Assembly: GCF_001184025.1 (NCBI RefSeq)
Contig: NZ_BBYG01000008.1
Location: 682,001 to 746,000 of the forward strand
Origin: Streptomyces maremycinicus
GTDB lineage: Bacteria > Actinomycetota > Actinomycetes > Streptomycetales > Streptomycetaceae
Length of the DNA: 64,000 bases
Direction of reading: 5' to 3'
Part shown: positions 40,973 through 48,969 of the stretch, piece by piece
Layout: each line of letters starts with the position of its first letter
Position numbering within the stretch: position 1 is the stretch's first letter
Notes under the pieces: generated by a model
Databases searched by the model: none
What the model saw: the letters and a program-made list of their open reading frames with translations, nothing else
What the model was told of the DNA's origin: nothing
Translations under genes and position numbers: made by a program

Positions 40973-41386
40973 TTGCCCCACCTCACGTCCACCGAGATCG
41001 CCGGACGGATCGAGGACCTGTACGGCGCGCCGCTCGCCGACCTCGAAGCCCACGCTCAGGACCAGCCGCCCGGCATGCTCTCCGCCCTGCTCGGCATGTA
41101 CGACGACCTCGCTCTCGCCGAGCGCAGCATCGACTTCCACCGCGACTACCTCGCCCGGCTCATCCACCCCGAGCGGCAGATCGGCCAGCACGAGGTCTCC
41201 CACCTTCTCGACGGCTCCCGCCGGCTCGCCGAGGCCGTCGCAGTCCGCGATGTCCAGGCCAAGTCGGTCGCCGCCGTTTTGCAGAGCCTGGCCCGCGTCC
41301 CGGCCCCAGCGCCGTCCCCGCCGACTCCCTCGCTGCCCGTTCCGGCTCCGCCTCTTCCGGCCCAGAGCACGGCGCACAGCCGCTGA
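40973..41386 (+). CDS. Small helical protein
   Basis: 137 residues from TTG at 40973, nine bases after the previous stop. STEIAGRIEDLYGAPLADLE, LLGMYDDLALAERSIDFHRD, VSHLLDGSRRLAEAVAVRDV are helical. The tail alternates Pro and Ala and ends STAHSR. It closes the trio preceding the HxlR-like regulators. Confidence 0.7.
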   Translation: MPHLTSTEIAGRIEDLYGAPLADLEAHAQDQPPGMLSALLGMYDDLALAERSIDFHRDYLARLIHPERQIGQHEVSHLLDGSRRLAEAVAVRDVQAKSVAAVLQSLARVPAPAPSPPTPSLPVPAPPLPAQSTAHSR

Positions 41387-41427
41387 CCCGCAGGCGATCC
41401 CCCTTCATTCACCCAGGAGTTCCTCCC

Positions 41428-42270
41428 TTGGCCATCACCGCTCTGCCTCCCGACACCGACGCCGACATTGCCCGGGTCACCGAGGCCCTCGCCATGATCA
41501 CCCCGCGCTGGAACGTCCGGATCCTGCTGGCACTCTCCGGCCCGCCCGTGCGTTACAGCGAGCTGGCGGCCAAGGTGTCCTGGCTGCAGAACGGCCAGCT
41601 CCACCCCAAGCTCAAGTCGCTGTGCGACGCCGGTCTTGTCGAGCGCACCGAACACACCGCACGGCATGTGACCTACGGCCACACCGAGCGTGGTGCCGCC
41701 CTGCTGCCGGTGCTGCCGATGATCGTCACCTGGGCCGAGGACCATCTGGAGAAGGCGGACCGCCCGCTGCCCGCGATCGAGCAGATCGAGGACAGCCTCA
41801 CCCTGCTCACCCGGCGGCACGCCGCCGCCATCCTGTGGGTGCTCAAGTCCCGCCAGGAGGTCAGCGGGCGGGCCCTGGCCAGGATCGTGATGCCCAGCAG
41901 CGACTGGACCAACGTGTACCCGCCGCTGCGGCAACTCGTCGCCGACGGCCTGGTCGACACCGAGGGCATCGGCCGGCCCTACCGGCTGTCCGCGGCGGGC
42001 GACGGCCTGGGCCCCGTTCTCGGCGCCCTGTCCGCGTGGTCTGCCGGGCAGCCCCTCAACCAGGCGGCCCAGCACCCGGTCTGGGGGCACCCGCAGGCGA
42101 AGCCCGCGCCGAGGACGTGGGTCAGCAGCCAGTCCCGGCCAGCCCCCACAACCCTCCCGCAGGCCCGGACGGGTGAGTCCTCTCCGGCGTGGCACAACCG
42201 CGATCTCTTCTCGCACGCCACGCCCGCCCGCCCGCAGGCGGCCGTCCCGGTGGGAGGTCCGCGCCGATGA
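41428..42270 (+). CDS. HxlR-like regulator with two winged-helix domains
   Basis: 280 residues from TTG at 41428 with AGGAG upstream. First domain: ITPRWNVRILLALSGPPVRY, SELAAKVSWLQNGQLHPKLK, GLVERTEHTARHVTYGHTE, the HxlR pattern. Second: LTRRHAAAILWVLKSRQEVS, YPPLRQLVADGLVDTEG. The internal duplication is unusual, as HxlR proteins are normally single-domain dimers; this may be a covalent dimer. The tail is long, basic and ends PVGGPRR. Candidate for the regulator of the shared operator. Confidence 0.8.
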   Translation: MAITALPPDTDADIARVTEALAMITPRWNVRILLALSGPPVRYSELAAKVSWLQNGQLHPKLKSLCDAGLVERTEHTARHVTYGHTERGAALLPVLPMIVTWAEDHLEKADRPLPAIEQIEDSLTLLTRRHAAAILWVLKSRQEVSGRALARIVMPSSDWTNVYPPLRQLVADGLVDTEGIGRPYRLSAAGDGLGPVLGALSAWSAGQPLNQAAQHPVWGHPQAKPAPRTWVSSQSRPAPTTLPQARTGESSPAWHNRDLFSHATPARPQAAVPVGGPRR

Positions 42271-42785
42271 CTACCTTTTTCACCTCTGCCGAAGTACGCA
42301 ACGCGGTCGAGCTGCTGGCTTCGCGTTCCTTGATCCGCTTGGTCACCGAGATCGACGACAACGGGGCGATACCGCCGCGACGGCTGGCCGGCACCCTCCC
42401 CGACCTCTCCTTGCACCAACTGCGCCGCGCTGCTGAAGCGGCCCGCGCCCACGGTCTCGTCCGGACCGCGCCCGGCGCTGGCCTGGAACTCACCGATTCG
42501 GGTTCGGAGTTGGCCGACCTGTACGACGCGGCTGCGCGCTGGGCTCGACGCCACGCCTTCCCGGCACCGGTCTGCGAGTTCAGCAGTCGCATCCGCCACG
42601 TCCTCGACCTCGTGGCTCCTTCGCTCGCGGCCGGGCGCGCCGACGGCCTCCCGCGGCCGTCCGCCGCGCGGCTGCCCAGCGACGAGTCCGAGGCGGACCT
42701 TGCCCGTCCCCGCGCTCTCCTGATCCAGTGGCTGGTCGACAACCCGCAGGTCACCCGTGTGTCCGAGCCCGAGCCGGTCGTGTGA
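42267..42785 (+). CDS. Winged-helix regulator
   Basis: 172 residues from ATG at 42267 (ATGA overlap). RNAVELLASRSLIRLVTEID, LSLHQLRRAAEAARAHGLVR and LELTDSGSELADLYDAAARW form a HxlR/PadR-like winged helix at 10-95; the rest is helical. Ends EPEPVV without an Arg tail. Coupled both to the larger regulator upstream and the transporter downstream, so it probably controls the exporter cassette or the plasmid operators. Confidence 0.75.
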   Translation: MTTFFTSAEVRNAVELLASRSLIRLVTEIDDNGAIPPRRLAGTLPDLSLHQLRRAAEAARAHGLVRTAPGAGLELTDSGSELADLYDAAARWARRHAFPAPVCEFSSRIRHVLDLVAPSLAAGRADGLPRPSAARLPSDESEADLARPRALLIQWLVDNPQVTRVSEPEPVV

Positions 42786-44017
42786 GCGCTGCTGTCATGC
42801 CCCGGCATGCACGCCACACCGCCGGGCTGATGCGCAGCATCTACCTGCCGCGCACGGCGGACGCTCTCGCGTTCGCGATGTCCACCTACGGCATTCCGCT
42901 GCTGGTCCTGGCGACCACGCGCTCCGCCGCGCTAACGGGGGCCGCGTTCGCCCTGGAGTGGATCCCGCGGCTGGCGGCGTTCGGGTGGGCCGGATCGATC
43001 GTCGACCGGCGCGGGGCGGCCGTCGTCTTCCACCTCGCCTCCCTGGGACGCGCGCTGGCCCTCGCCGCCGGCGCGGTCCTGCTCCACCTCCACCCGTCCG
43101 GCACCGTGGCGAGCGCGACCGTGATGGTGCTCGCGGCGACCACCGGCGTGCTCACCGAGTTCAGTTACATCGCGGCCGAGACGGCGGGCGCTGCCGCCGG
43201 CCGCCGAGCGGGAAGGCGGGCCCACCGCGTCCAGGCCGTCCTGCTCGGCATCGACCAGACCGCGACCCTGGCCGGCCCAGCCCTCGCAGGGGTACTCCTG
43301 CTCGCCGGTCCGCCGCCGATGCTCGCGGTGATCACCGTGCTCTCGCTTCTCGCCGCGCTGCTCGCCCTGCGTACACCCCCCTCGCCCGTCGCCCCGGCCC
43401 GCGCGCCGAAGGCGCGGTCCGGCGCCGGACTCCTTACCGGGTGGCGCACCATCCGCGCTCTTCCCGCGCTCGGCTGGCTCGTGACCGGGCTGACCCTGTC
43501 CAACCTGGCCATCGGGCTTCTCCAAGCGGCTGGTCCGGTGATCGTTGTTAAGCACTTCGGGCAGTCCACCACTGCCGTCGGCCTGGTCTGGTCCGCCGCC
43601 GCGGCGGCCACCCTCTTGGCCGTCACCATCTGCCGGTTCGCGCTCGACCGCCTGGGCCTGTGGCCGGTCGGCGCAGCCTGCGCGGCCCTCGCCTCGCTCG
43701 CCTGTCTCGCCGCCGCCCAGGCCCCCGACTACCTGTCCTACCTGGTCCTGGTCGCGGTACTCATGGCGGCCGAGGGCGGCATGACGGTGGTCCTGCGCAC
43801 CCTGCGCTCCCGCCTGATCCCTCCGGAGAAGTTCGGCAGCACCCTGTCGGCGACCATCCTCATCCTGCTGCTGCCCTTCCCCGTCGCGGGCGTGCTCACC
43901 GCGCTCACCTCGCCCGACGCGCTGGGCCACGTCATTACCGCGTGCGCCGCCCTGCAGGCCCTCGGCCTGTTCTGCGCCTTCGCCCGCCTGCGCACCGATC
44001 CCGCCCTGCGCACCTGA
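42782..44017 (+). CDS. MFS transporter
   Basis: 411 residues from GTG at 42782 (GTGA overlap). Twelve hydrophobic segments, with AGSIVDRRGAAVVFHLASLG as the conserved loop 2-3 and RSRLIPPEKFGSTLSATILI in the second half. Resembles drug/metabolite exporters. It begins a cassette continuing with an ATP-grasp ligase, a second MFS and a HAD protein. Substrate not visible. Confidence 0.87.
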   Translation: MSAAVMPRHARHTAGLMRSIYLPRTADALAFAMSTYGIPLLVLATTRSAALTGAAFALEWIPRLAAFGWAGSIVDRRGAAVVFHLASLGRALALAAGAVLLHLHPSGTVASATVMVLAATTGVLTEFSYIAAETAGAAAGRRAGRRAHRVQAVLLGIDQTATLAGPALAGVLLLAGPPPMLAVITVLSLLAALLALRTPPSPVAPARAPKARSGAGLLTGWRTIRALPALGWLVTGLTLSNLAIGLLQAAGPVIVVKHFGQSTTAVGLVWSAAAAATLLAVTICRFALDRLGLWPVGAACAALASLACLAAAQAPDYLSYLVLVAVLMAAEGGMTVVLRTLRSRLIPPEKFGSTLSATILILLLPFPVAGVLTALTSPDALGHVITACAALQALGLFCAFARLRTDPALRT

Positions 44018-44049
44018 CCCTGCTGCGCCCCCAGCCTGTGGAGAACCTG

Positions 44050-44366
44050 ATGCCTACCGCCGTCCTCGGGACGAACCGCGCGAGCGGTCGCACCATCACC
44101 GAGCAGTTCCAGGGCTTCGACGCGCACCACCCACACGTCTACCGCGCTCTGGAACGCGTGGCCGCCGCCGCGTGGCCGCCCGCCGCTTGGCCGCCGGCGC
44201 CACACGGGTCAGCTTGAAGGATCTCTTCGAAGACCTGCGCCGCCAGCTCCCTTACGGCGTCGCCGGGCTGAACAACAACTTCACCGCCCTCTACGCCCGC
44301 CGCCTGATCGACGACCACCCTCACTGGGCCAGCGTGTTCGAGCTGCGCCGCCGCCGTGCCGCCTGA
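44050..44366 (+). pseudogene. Small plasmid/phage-type gene broken by a 14-bp tandem duplication
   Basis: ATG at 44050 reads RTITEQFQGFDAHHPHVYRA, LERVAA and then leaves frame to a stop. Another frame continues RRLAAGATRVSLKDLFEDLR, LNNNFTALYARRLIDDHPHW, ASVFELRRRRAA. The bases CGCGTGGCCGCC occur at 44155-44166 and again at 44169-44180, a 14-bp tandem repeat; removing one unit restores a single protein of about 100 residues of a type seen on actinobacterial phages and plasmids. Unlike the homopolymer cases, this looks like a real mutation. Confidence 0.75.
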
Positions 44367-44421
44367 GACACCCCCTTTCTCTTCCCTCGTCCTGCCGCCT
44401 ACCGACTCGGAGAACCCCTTC

Positions 44422-45675
44422 TTGTCCGCTCGCCCCCTCGTACTCGTCGTCTCTCCGGGCGATGAGGCGGATCGCGGCTACTGCCTTGAGCAGGTGGCCG
44501 CCGCGTACGACATCGTCCTGCTGACCGGCGCCGAGCCGTCATGGGAGAAGCCGCACATCGTCGACCACGCCGTCGCCGATCTGAACGACACCACCGCACT
44601 CCTCTCCGCCAGCCGGGCTCTGGCGCAGCGACACGACCTTGCCGGCGTCGTCACCTGGGACGAATGGAACCTCATCCCCACCGCCCGCCTCGCCCGCGCG
44701 CTCGGTCTGGCCGCGAACTCCGTCGAGGTGATGCGGGCCTGCCGCAACAAGGCCACCGCCCGGACTCTGTTCGCCCGCCACGGAGTGCCGTCGGCCGCGT
44801 CGATGAAGGCCCGGACCCTGCGGGAGGCTGAACTGGCGACGAGGACCCTCGGCTTCCCCGCCGTCATCAAGCCCGCCGCAGCGGCCGGCAGCATCGGCGT
44901 GATCCGCATCGACCGGCCCGAAGAGCTGCCCGCAGCCTTCGAGTTCGCCTCGGCCGGCGCAAGCCGGAGCCGCGAGGACAGCGGCGTCCTGGTCGAGGAG
45001 TACCTCGACGGACCGGAGGTCTCCGTCGAATGCGTCACCCACCGCGGGGCCACCACCGCCGTCGCCGTGACCCGCAAGAACCTGGGCCCCGCGCCCTACT
45101 TCGACGAGACCGGGCACACCGTCGACGCCGCCGATCGGCTCCTCGCAAAGGTCGCACCGACCGCCGCTGCTGCCATCAAGGCCCTGGGAATCACAGACGG
45201 CGTGCAGCACGTCGAGATACGCCTGGTCGGCGGACGGCCCCGGCTGATCGAGGTCAACGCACGCCTTGGCGGCGACATGATCGGCCACCTCGTCCACCTG
45301 GCCACCGGCGTCGACCTCGCCCGGGCCGCCGCCGACATCGCCTGCGGACGTACCCCCGACCTGACGCCCACCCGCCACCAGGGGGCGGCGATCCGCTTCA
45401 TCTACCCCGCCTACACCGGCACCCTCACCGCCCGCCGCCTGAGGCAACACGTCGGGGGAGTGGAGCGCGTGCGCTTCCAGCGACAGACCGGCGACCCGCT
45501 CGTACTACCACAGGACGGCGGCGATCTGTACACCGCCCGTATCGGCTTCCTGATCACCACCGGGCTGACCGCCGCCCTCGCCGAAGCCCGCGCCCAGGAG
45601 GCGTACCGCAACCTCGACGTCCAGGTTGCCCCGGTCCCGCCGGCGGCCCTGACTACCGGGGAGCACGCCGCGTGA
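44422..45675 (+). CDS. ATP-grasp carboxylate-amine ligase
   Basis: 417 residues from TTG at 44422 (GGAG nine bases upstream). RACRNKATARTLFARHGVPS, GFPAVIKPAAAAGSIGVIRI (ATP-binding loop), GVLVEEYLDGPEVSVECVTH, HVEIRLVGGRPRLIEVNARL (metal ligands E and N) and GGDMIGHLV are the standard ATP-grasp elements of amino-acid ligases. It probably joins two amino acids or an amino acid to a small acid. It lies between two MFS genes, suggesting a made-and-exported product. Confidence 0.9.
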   Translation: MSARPLVLVVSPGDEADRGYCLEQVAAAYDIVLLTGAEPSWEKPHIVDHAVADLNDTTALLSASRALAQRHDLAGVVTWDEWNLIPTARLARALGLAANSVEVMRACRNKATARTLFARHGVPSAASMKARTLREAELATRTLGFPAVIKPAAAAGSIGVIRIDRPEELPAAFEFASAGASRSREDSGVLVEEYLDGPEVSVECVTHRGATTAVAVTRKNLGPAPYFDETGHTVDAADRLLAKVAPTAAAAIKALGITDGVQHVEIRLVGGRPRLIEVNARLGGDMIGHLVHLATGVDLARAAADIACGRTPDLTPTRHQGAAIRFIYPAYTGTLTARRLRQHVGGVERVRFQRQTGDPLVLPQDGGDLYTARIGFLITTGLTAALAEARAQEAYRNLDVQVAPVPPAALTTGEHAA

Positions 45676-46835
45676 GGAAGACCGCAGCGCCCGAGCTGGT
45701 GCGCAGCCGCCGCCTGCTGATCGGGTACTTCGCCGGCCTGGGTGTGGTGATGGCCGTCTGGGGCGCGCGCATGCCCGCAGTTCAGAACGCCGCCGCGGTG
45801 AGTACCGCCGGACTTGCCCTGGTCCTGCTGGCTGCCGCCCTCGGCATGGTCGCCGGGCTCCAGGCGGGCGGACGCCTCGCCCGCCCGGCCTCTCTGCCCG
45901 TGCTGCTGACCGGCGGTGCCATTGCCCTCGCCGCCTGCCTTGCCGTCCTCGGGGTCTGCCGCAGTCTGGAGAGCCTCCTGGCGGCGGCGTTCGTCTTCGG
46001 CGTCGCGCACGGCGTCCTTGACGTCGCAGTCAATGCCGCGGCGGTCCGCTGCCAGGACGCCCACGGCCGCCCCATCATGGGCCGGCTGCACGCGAGTTAC
46101 AGCCTCGGCGCCCTCATAGGTGCCGCGCTGGCCGCGGCCACCGCTCACACCTCACACACCGTTCTGTTTGCCGCGGTGGCAGCTTGCGCCGCTGCGGCGG
46201 CAGGCGCGACCACGCGGCTCACCCGCACCGTCGCCAGCCCTGCACTCGAGCCCGTCCACCACGGTGCTGCACTGGGCTCGGACGGGCAGAGGGGGTTGTC
46301 CCGGCGCCGATTGTGGCTGCTGGGGGCGCTTGCTGCTGCCACGCTGCTGGGTGAAGGAGCTGCTGCCGACTGGGCGGCTGTCCACCTGCATGATCTCGGT
46401 GCGACGGCCGCGACCAGTGCTGCGGCGTACGGCTTCTACAGCGCCGCCATGGCCGCAGGCCGTCTCGCCGGAGACCGGCTCACCGCCCGCTTCGGCGCTC
46501 TCGCCGTCGTCCGCACTGGTGCCGCGCTGGCCGCGCTCGGCCTCACCACCGGACTGCCCGGCTCCACCACCGCCTTCGCCCTGCTCGGATGGACGGCCTT
46601 CGGCCTGGGACTGTCCGTCACGATCCCCAGCCTGATCACCGCCGCCGGCGTCGGCGGTCCCCGCGCGGTCGCCACCGTCGCGGTTACCGGCTACGTCGGC
46701 CTGCTCGCCGGCCCCGCCCTGATCGGTGCCCTCGCCACCGTCACCGCTCTGCCGATTGCGCTACTGCTGCCCGCCCTCCTCGCTGGCGCAGTCGCCGCCC
46801 TCGCCCCCAAAGCCTTGGAGAAACTCACCCCTTGA
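45672..46835 (+). CDS. MFS transporter
   Basis: 387 residues from GTG at 45672, overlapping the ligase stop (GTGA). About 12 membrane segments; GYFAGLGVVMAVWGARMPAV at the N terminus and GRLHASYSLGALIGAALAAA resemble the FucP/YbjJ-type MFS branch. Coupling to the ATP-grasp gene suggests it exports that enzyme's product. Ends ALEKLTP. Confidence 0.87.
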   Translation: MRKTAAPELVRSRRLLIGYFAGLGVVMAVWGARMPAVQNAAAVSTAGLALVLLAAALGMVAGLQAGGRLARPASLPVLLTGGAIALAACLAVLGVCRSLESLLAAAFVFGVAHGVLDVAVNAAAVRCQDAHGRPIMGRLHASYSLGALIGAALAAATAHTSHTVLFAAVAACAAAAAGATTRLTRTVASPALEPVHHGAALGSDGQRGLSRRRLWLLGALAAATLLGEGAAADWAAVHLHDLGATAATSAAAYGFYSAAMAAGRLAGDRLTARFGALAVVRTGAALAALGLTTGLPGSTTAFALLGWTAFGLGLSVTIPSLITAAGVGGPRAVATVAVTGYVGLLAGPALIGALATVTALPIALLLPALLAGAVAALAPKALEKLTP

Positions 46836-47488
46836 CCCGCACATCTGTCTCCCCGACCGGCGTGGACGCGGCGATCCTCGACTACAACGGGGTTCCGGGC
46901 CTGCAACCCACGCCTGCCATGTGGACCCGTCTCGCCGACCTCGCCGAGTGGCCCGACCGACATCTCCCCTCGTTCCAGGACGCCTTCTGGGCTCCCCGCA
47001 ACGCATACGACGCAGGGGAACTGAGCGATCTGGCCTACTGGGCCAAGGTGCTCGGACACCACCCCGGCCCGCGGTGGCTGCGCACCCTGCGCGATGCCGA
47101 CACCGCCATGTGGACCCGCACCGACCCGCGCGTCCTCGACATCCTGTACCGCGCCCGGGCCGCAAGGCGGCTGCCCACGGTGCTGCTCTCCAACGCCCCG
47201 CACTTCCTGAGCGACGTCCTGGACGCCACCGTCTGGCGGCGCGAGCTGATGGACGACGCCCTGTACTCCGCCCGCATGGGCCGGTGCAAGCCCGACCCGG
47301 CCGCGTACGAACACGCCCTGGCCGCCACCGGCATCGCCGACCCAGCACGTGTGCTGTTCGTCGACGACCGCGAAGACAACTGCCGGGCCGCCGCCGAACT
47401 GGGCCTGCGCACCCTGCACTACACCGGCCAACCCACAGATCTGGAAGAGCAGTTGCTGCCCGCCCCGGTCAACAACCTCTGTGCCTGA
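46832..47488 (+). CDS. HAD-superfamily hydrolase
   Basis: 218 residues from TTG at 46832 (TTGA overlap). AAILDYNGV (13-21) is motif I with the nucleophile Asp; the usual second Asp is replaced by Asn. TVLLSNAPHFL is motif II, GRCKPDPAAYEHAL motif III and VLFVDDREDNCRAA motif IV. The D-Y-N-G variant may alter phosphatase activity. Fourth gene of the ligase/exporter cassette; it could process the ligase product. Confidence 0.88.
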   Translation: MTRTSVSPTGVDAAILDYNGVPGLQPTPAMWTRLADLAEWPDRHLPSFQDAFWAPRNAYDAGELSDLAYWAKVLGHHPGPRWLRTLRDADTAMWTRTDPRVLDILYRARAARRLPTVLLSNAPHFLSDVLDATVWRRELMDDALYSARMGRCKPDPAAYEHALAATGIADPARVLFVDDREDNCRAAAELGLRTLHYTGQPTDLEEQLLPAPVNNLCA

Positions 47489-48395
47489 CACTCATGCCGC
47501 GCCACCCACCACCGCCCCGACCCCCTGGACTTTCGTGCCCGACACCAAAGAGATCGACGGCGACGTCTACATCTCCCCGCGCCATCTCGCCTCCACCACC
47601 GGGACCGGCGACCCCGCCCTTGCCCCGCTGCTCGACCTCGGCTGGGACCTCCGGTACGACGAGGACTCCAACGTGTACCTGAGCGCTCCCGACCGGCGCG
47701 TTCGCCTGGGCTACCTGCCCGAGGGTGAGGACGACGGGCTGTGGCGTATCAACGCCTACAAGGACTCGTTCGGCCCGCCGGCGTGGGGCGTCTGTTTCAA
47801 CGACCGCGTCCCCACCGAGTTCGTCCGCGCCTTCACCACCGCACTCGCCGAGGCGTACGAGCGTGGCCCGGACGCCTACCTCGCCAGGCCGGTCGCCGGG
47901 GTCGACGAACACGATCCCTTTCTGGCTGTCGTGCCCCTCCTGAAACAGAGCTGGGAGATCGACCGCCCGCGCTGGGGCGTCTTCGCGGTCCAGTCCCCGG
48001 ACGGGCTCGCCGGCCTGGAGTTCACCACCGGCGACCTCGATCCGGAAACCGAGCTGACCACACGCGACGCCCGGTGGCAGTTGTGGGCCGGGAACTCCAT
48101 CGACCGGCCTGTCTGGTACGCGACAGCCAGCACCGACACTCCCGTCGCTCTGCTCACCGCGGTCACCCGGAGCGTTGCCGATCCGGCTCCACTGCCCCGG
48201 TGGCGCGAGGAGACCTTCAGCTACATGAAGGGCATGGCCCAGCTCACCCCGATCCTTCCGCCCGAACCGCTGGCCCCCACCCCGCTCGACGTGCAGCGGG
48301 CCGTCGCGTCCCGCCGCCCGGCCGCGCACCCCGCGGCCAGCGTTCCGCGCTGGAGCACCACCAGCCGACCGGCTCTGCCCAGTCCACGCCGGTAG
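47481..48395 (+). CDS. DUF317-type protein
   Basis: 304 residues from GTG at 47481, overlapping the HAD stop. VYISPRHLASTTGTGDPALA, VRLGYLPEGEDDGLWRINAY, VPTEFVRAFTTALAEAYERG, then VWYATASTDTPVALLTAVTR are the two DUF317 halves. The tail SVPRWSTTSRPALPSPRR matches that of the left-arm protein at 2.07 kb. Function unknown. Confidence 0.85.
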   Translation: MPDTHAAPPTTAPTPWTFVPDTKEIDGDVYISPRHLASTTGTGDPALAPLLDLGWDLRYDEDSNVYLSAPDRRVRLGYLPEGEDDGLWRINAYKDSFGPPAWGVCFNDRVPTEFVRAFTTALAEAYERGPDAYLARPVAGVDEHDPFLAVVPLLKQSWEIDRPRWGVFAVQSPDGLAGLEFTTGDLDPETELTTRDARWQLWAGNSIDRPVWYATASTDTPVALLTAVTRSVADPAPLPRWREETFSYMKGMAQLTPILPPEPLAPTPLDVQRAVASRRPAAHPAASVPRWSTTSRPALPSPRR

Positions 48396-48424
48396 GACCA
48401 GCCCGACCCCTACCGGAGCCCCTC

Positions 48425-48913
48425 TTGTCCCTGCAGGCACCCGAGTTCTTCGCAGAGCTGTGCCTCCCCTTCCACGACAGCACCGTCGTGGGCAACACCT
48501 ACTTCGCCGCCCCCGTCCCCGGCGCACCGCTGCGGCTGCGCATCGATTTCACCCGCACCATCCACGCGGACACCTACGGCGGGTTGCGTGCGGCGATCGT
48601 CCACCCGGAACGCGGCGAGATCGACGCGGTGGCGCTCAGCTTCGTGGATCACGGAACCTTCCACCGCCGCGACGAAGCCACCAACACCCGGCCGAACAGC
48701 AAGCAGTACGGCACCTTCGACAGGTACCACCGCCCTGGTCGGCCCCCGTGGGACGGGGCCGTCACCACCGGGCTGCGCGACGCCATCGAGCAGTACACCG
48801 CCGTCTGGTTCCCCGGCGCCTGGACCGCGTCCATGCCGAGCCGCGCCGCAGGCCGGACCGCGCACACGTCTCCCGCGGTGCCGGTCACCCGCAGCGGCGC
48901 CCGCGCCCGCTGA
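48425..48913 (+). CDS. Unknown small protein
   Basis: 162 residues from TTG at 48425 with GGAG six bases upstream. FFAELCLPFHDSTVVGNTYF, LRLRIDFTRTIHADTYGGLR, IDAVALSFVDHGTFHRRDEA and YTAVWFPGAWTASMPSRAAG look like an alpha/beta domain. The Arg-rich end (TRSGARAR) follows the accessory rule. Not recognised. Confidence 0.65.
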   Translation: MSLQAPEFFAELCLPFHDSTVVGNTYFAAPVPGAPLRLRIDFTRTIHADTYGGLRAAIVHPERGEIDAVALSFVDHGTFHRRDEATNTRPNSKQYGTFDRYHRPGRPPWDGAVTTGLRDAIEQYTAVWFPGAWTASMPSRAAGRTAHTSPAVPVTRSGARAR

Positions 48914-48969
48914 GCCGCGCCCACACTGCCAGCCCCGGCGTCCCGCACTCTCCAGCAGGAGCCCTGCCT

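Noticed and set aside
46726..47682. 318-codon plus-strand ORF
   Set aside because: Shadow of the MFS, HAD and DUF317 genes in a third frame, rich in Pro/Arg/His.
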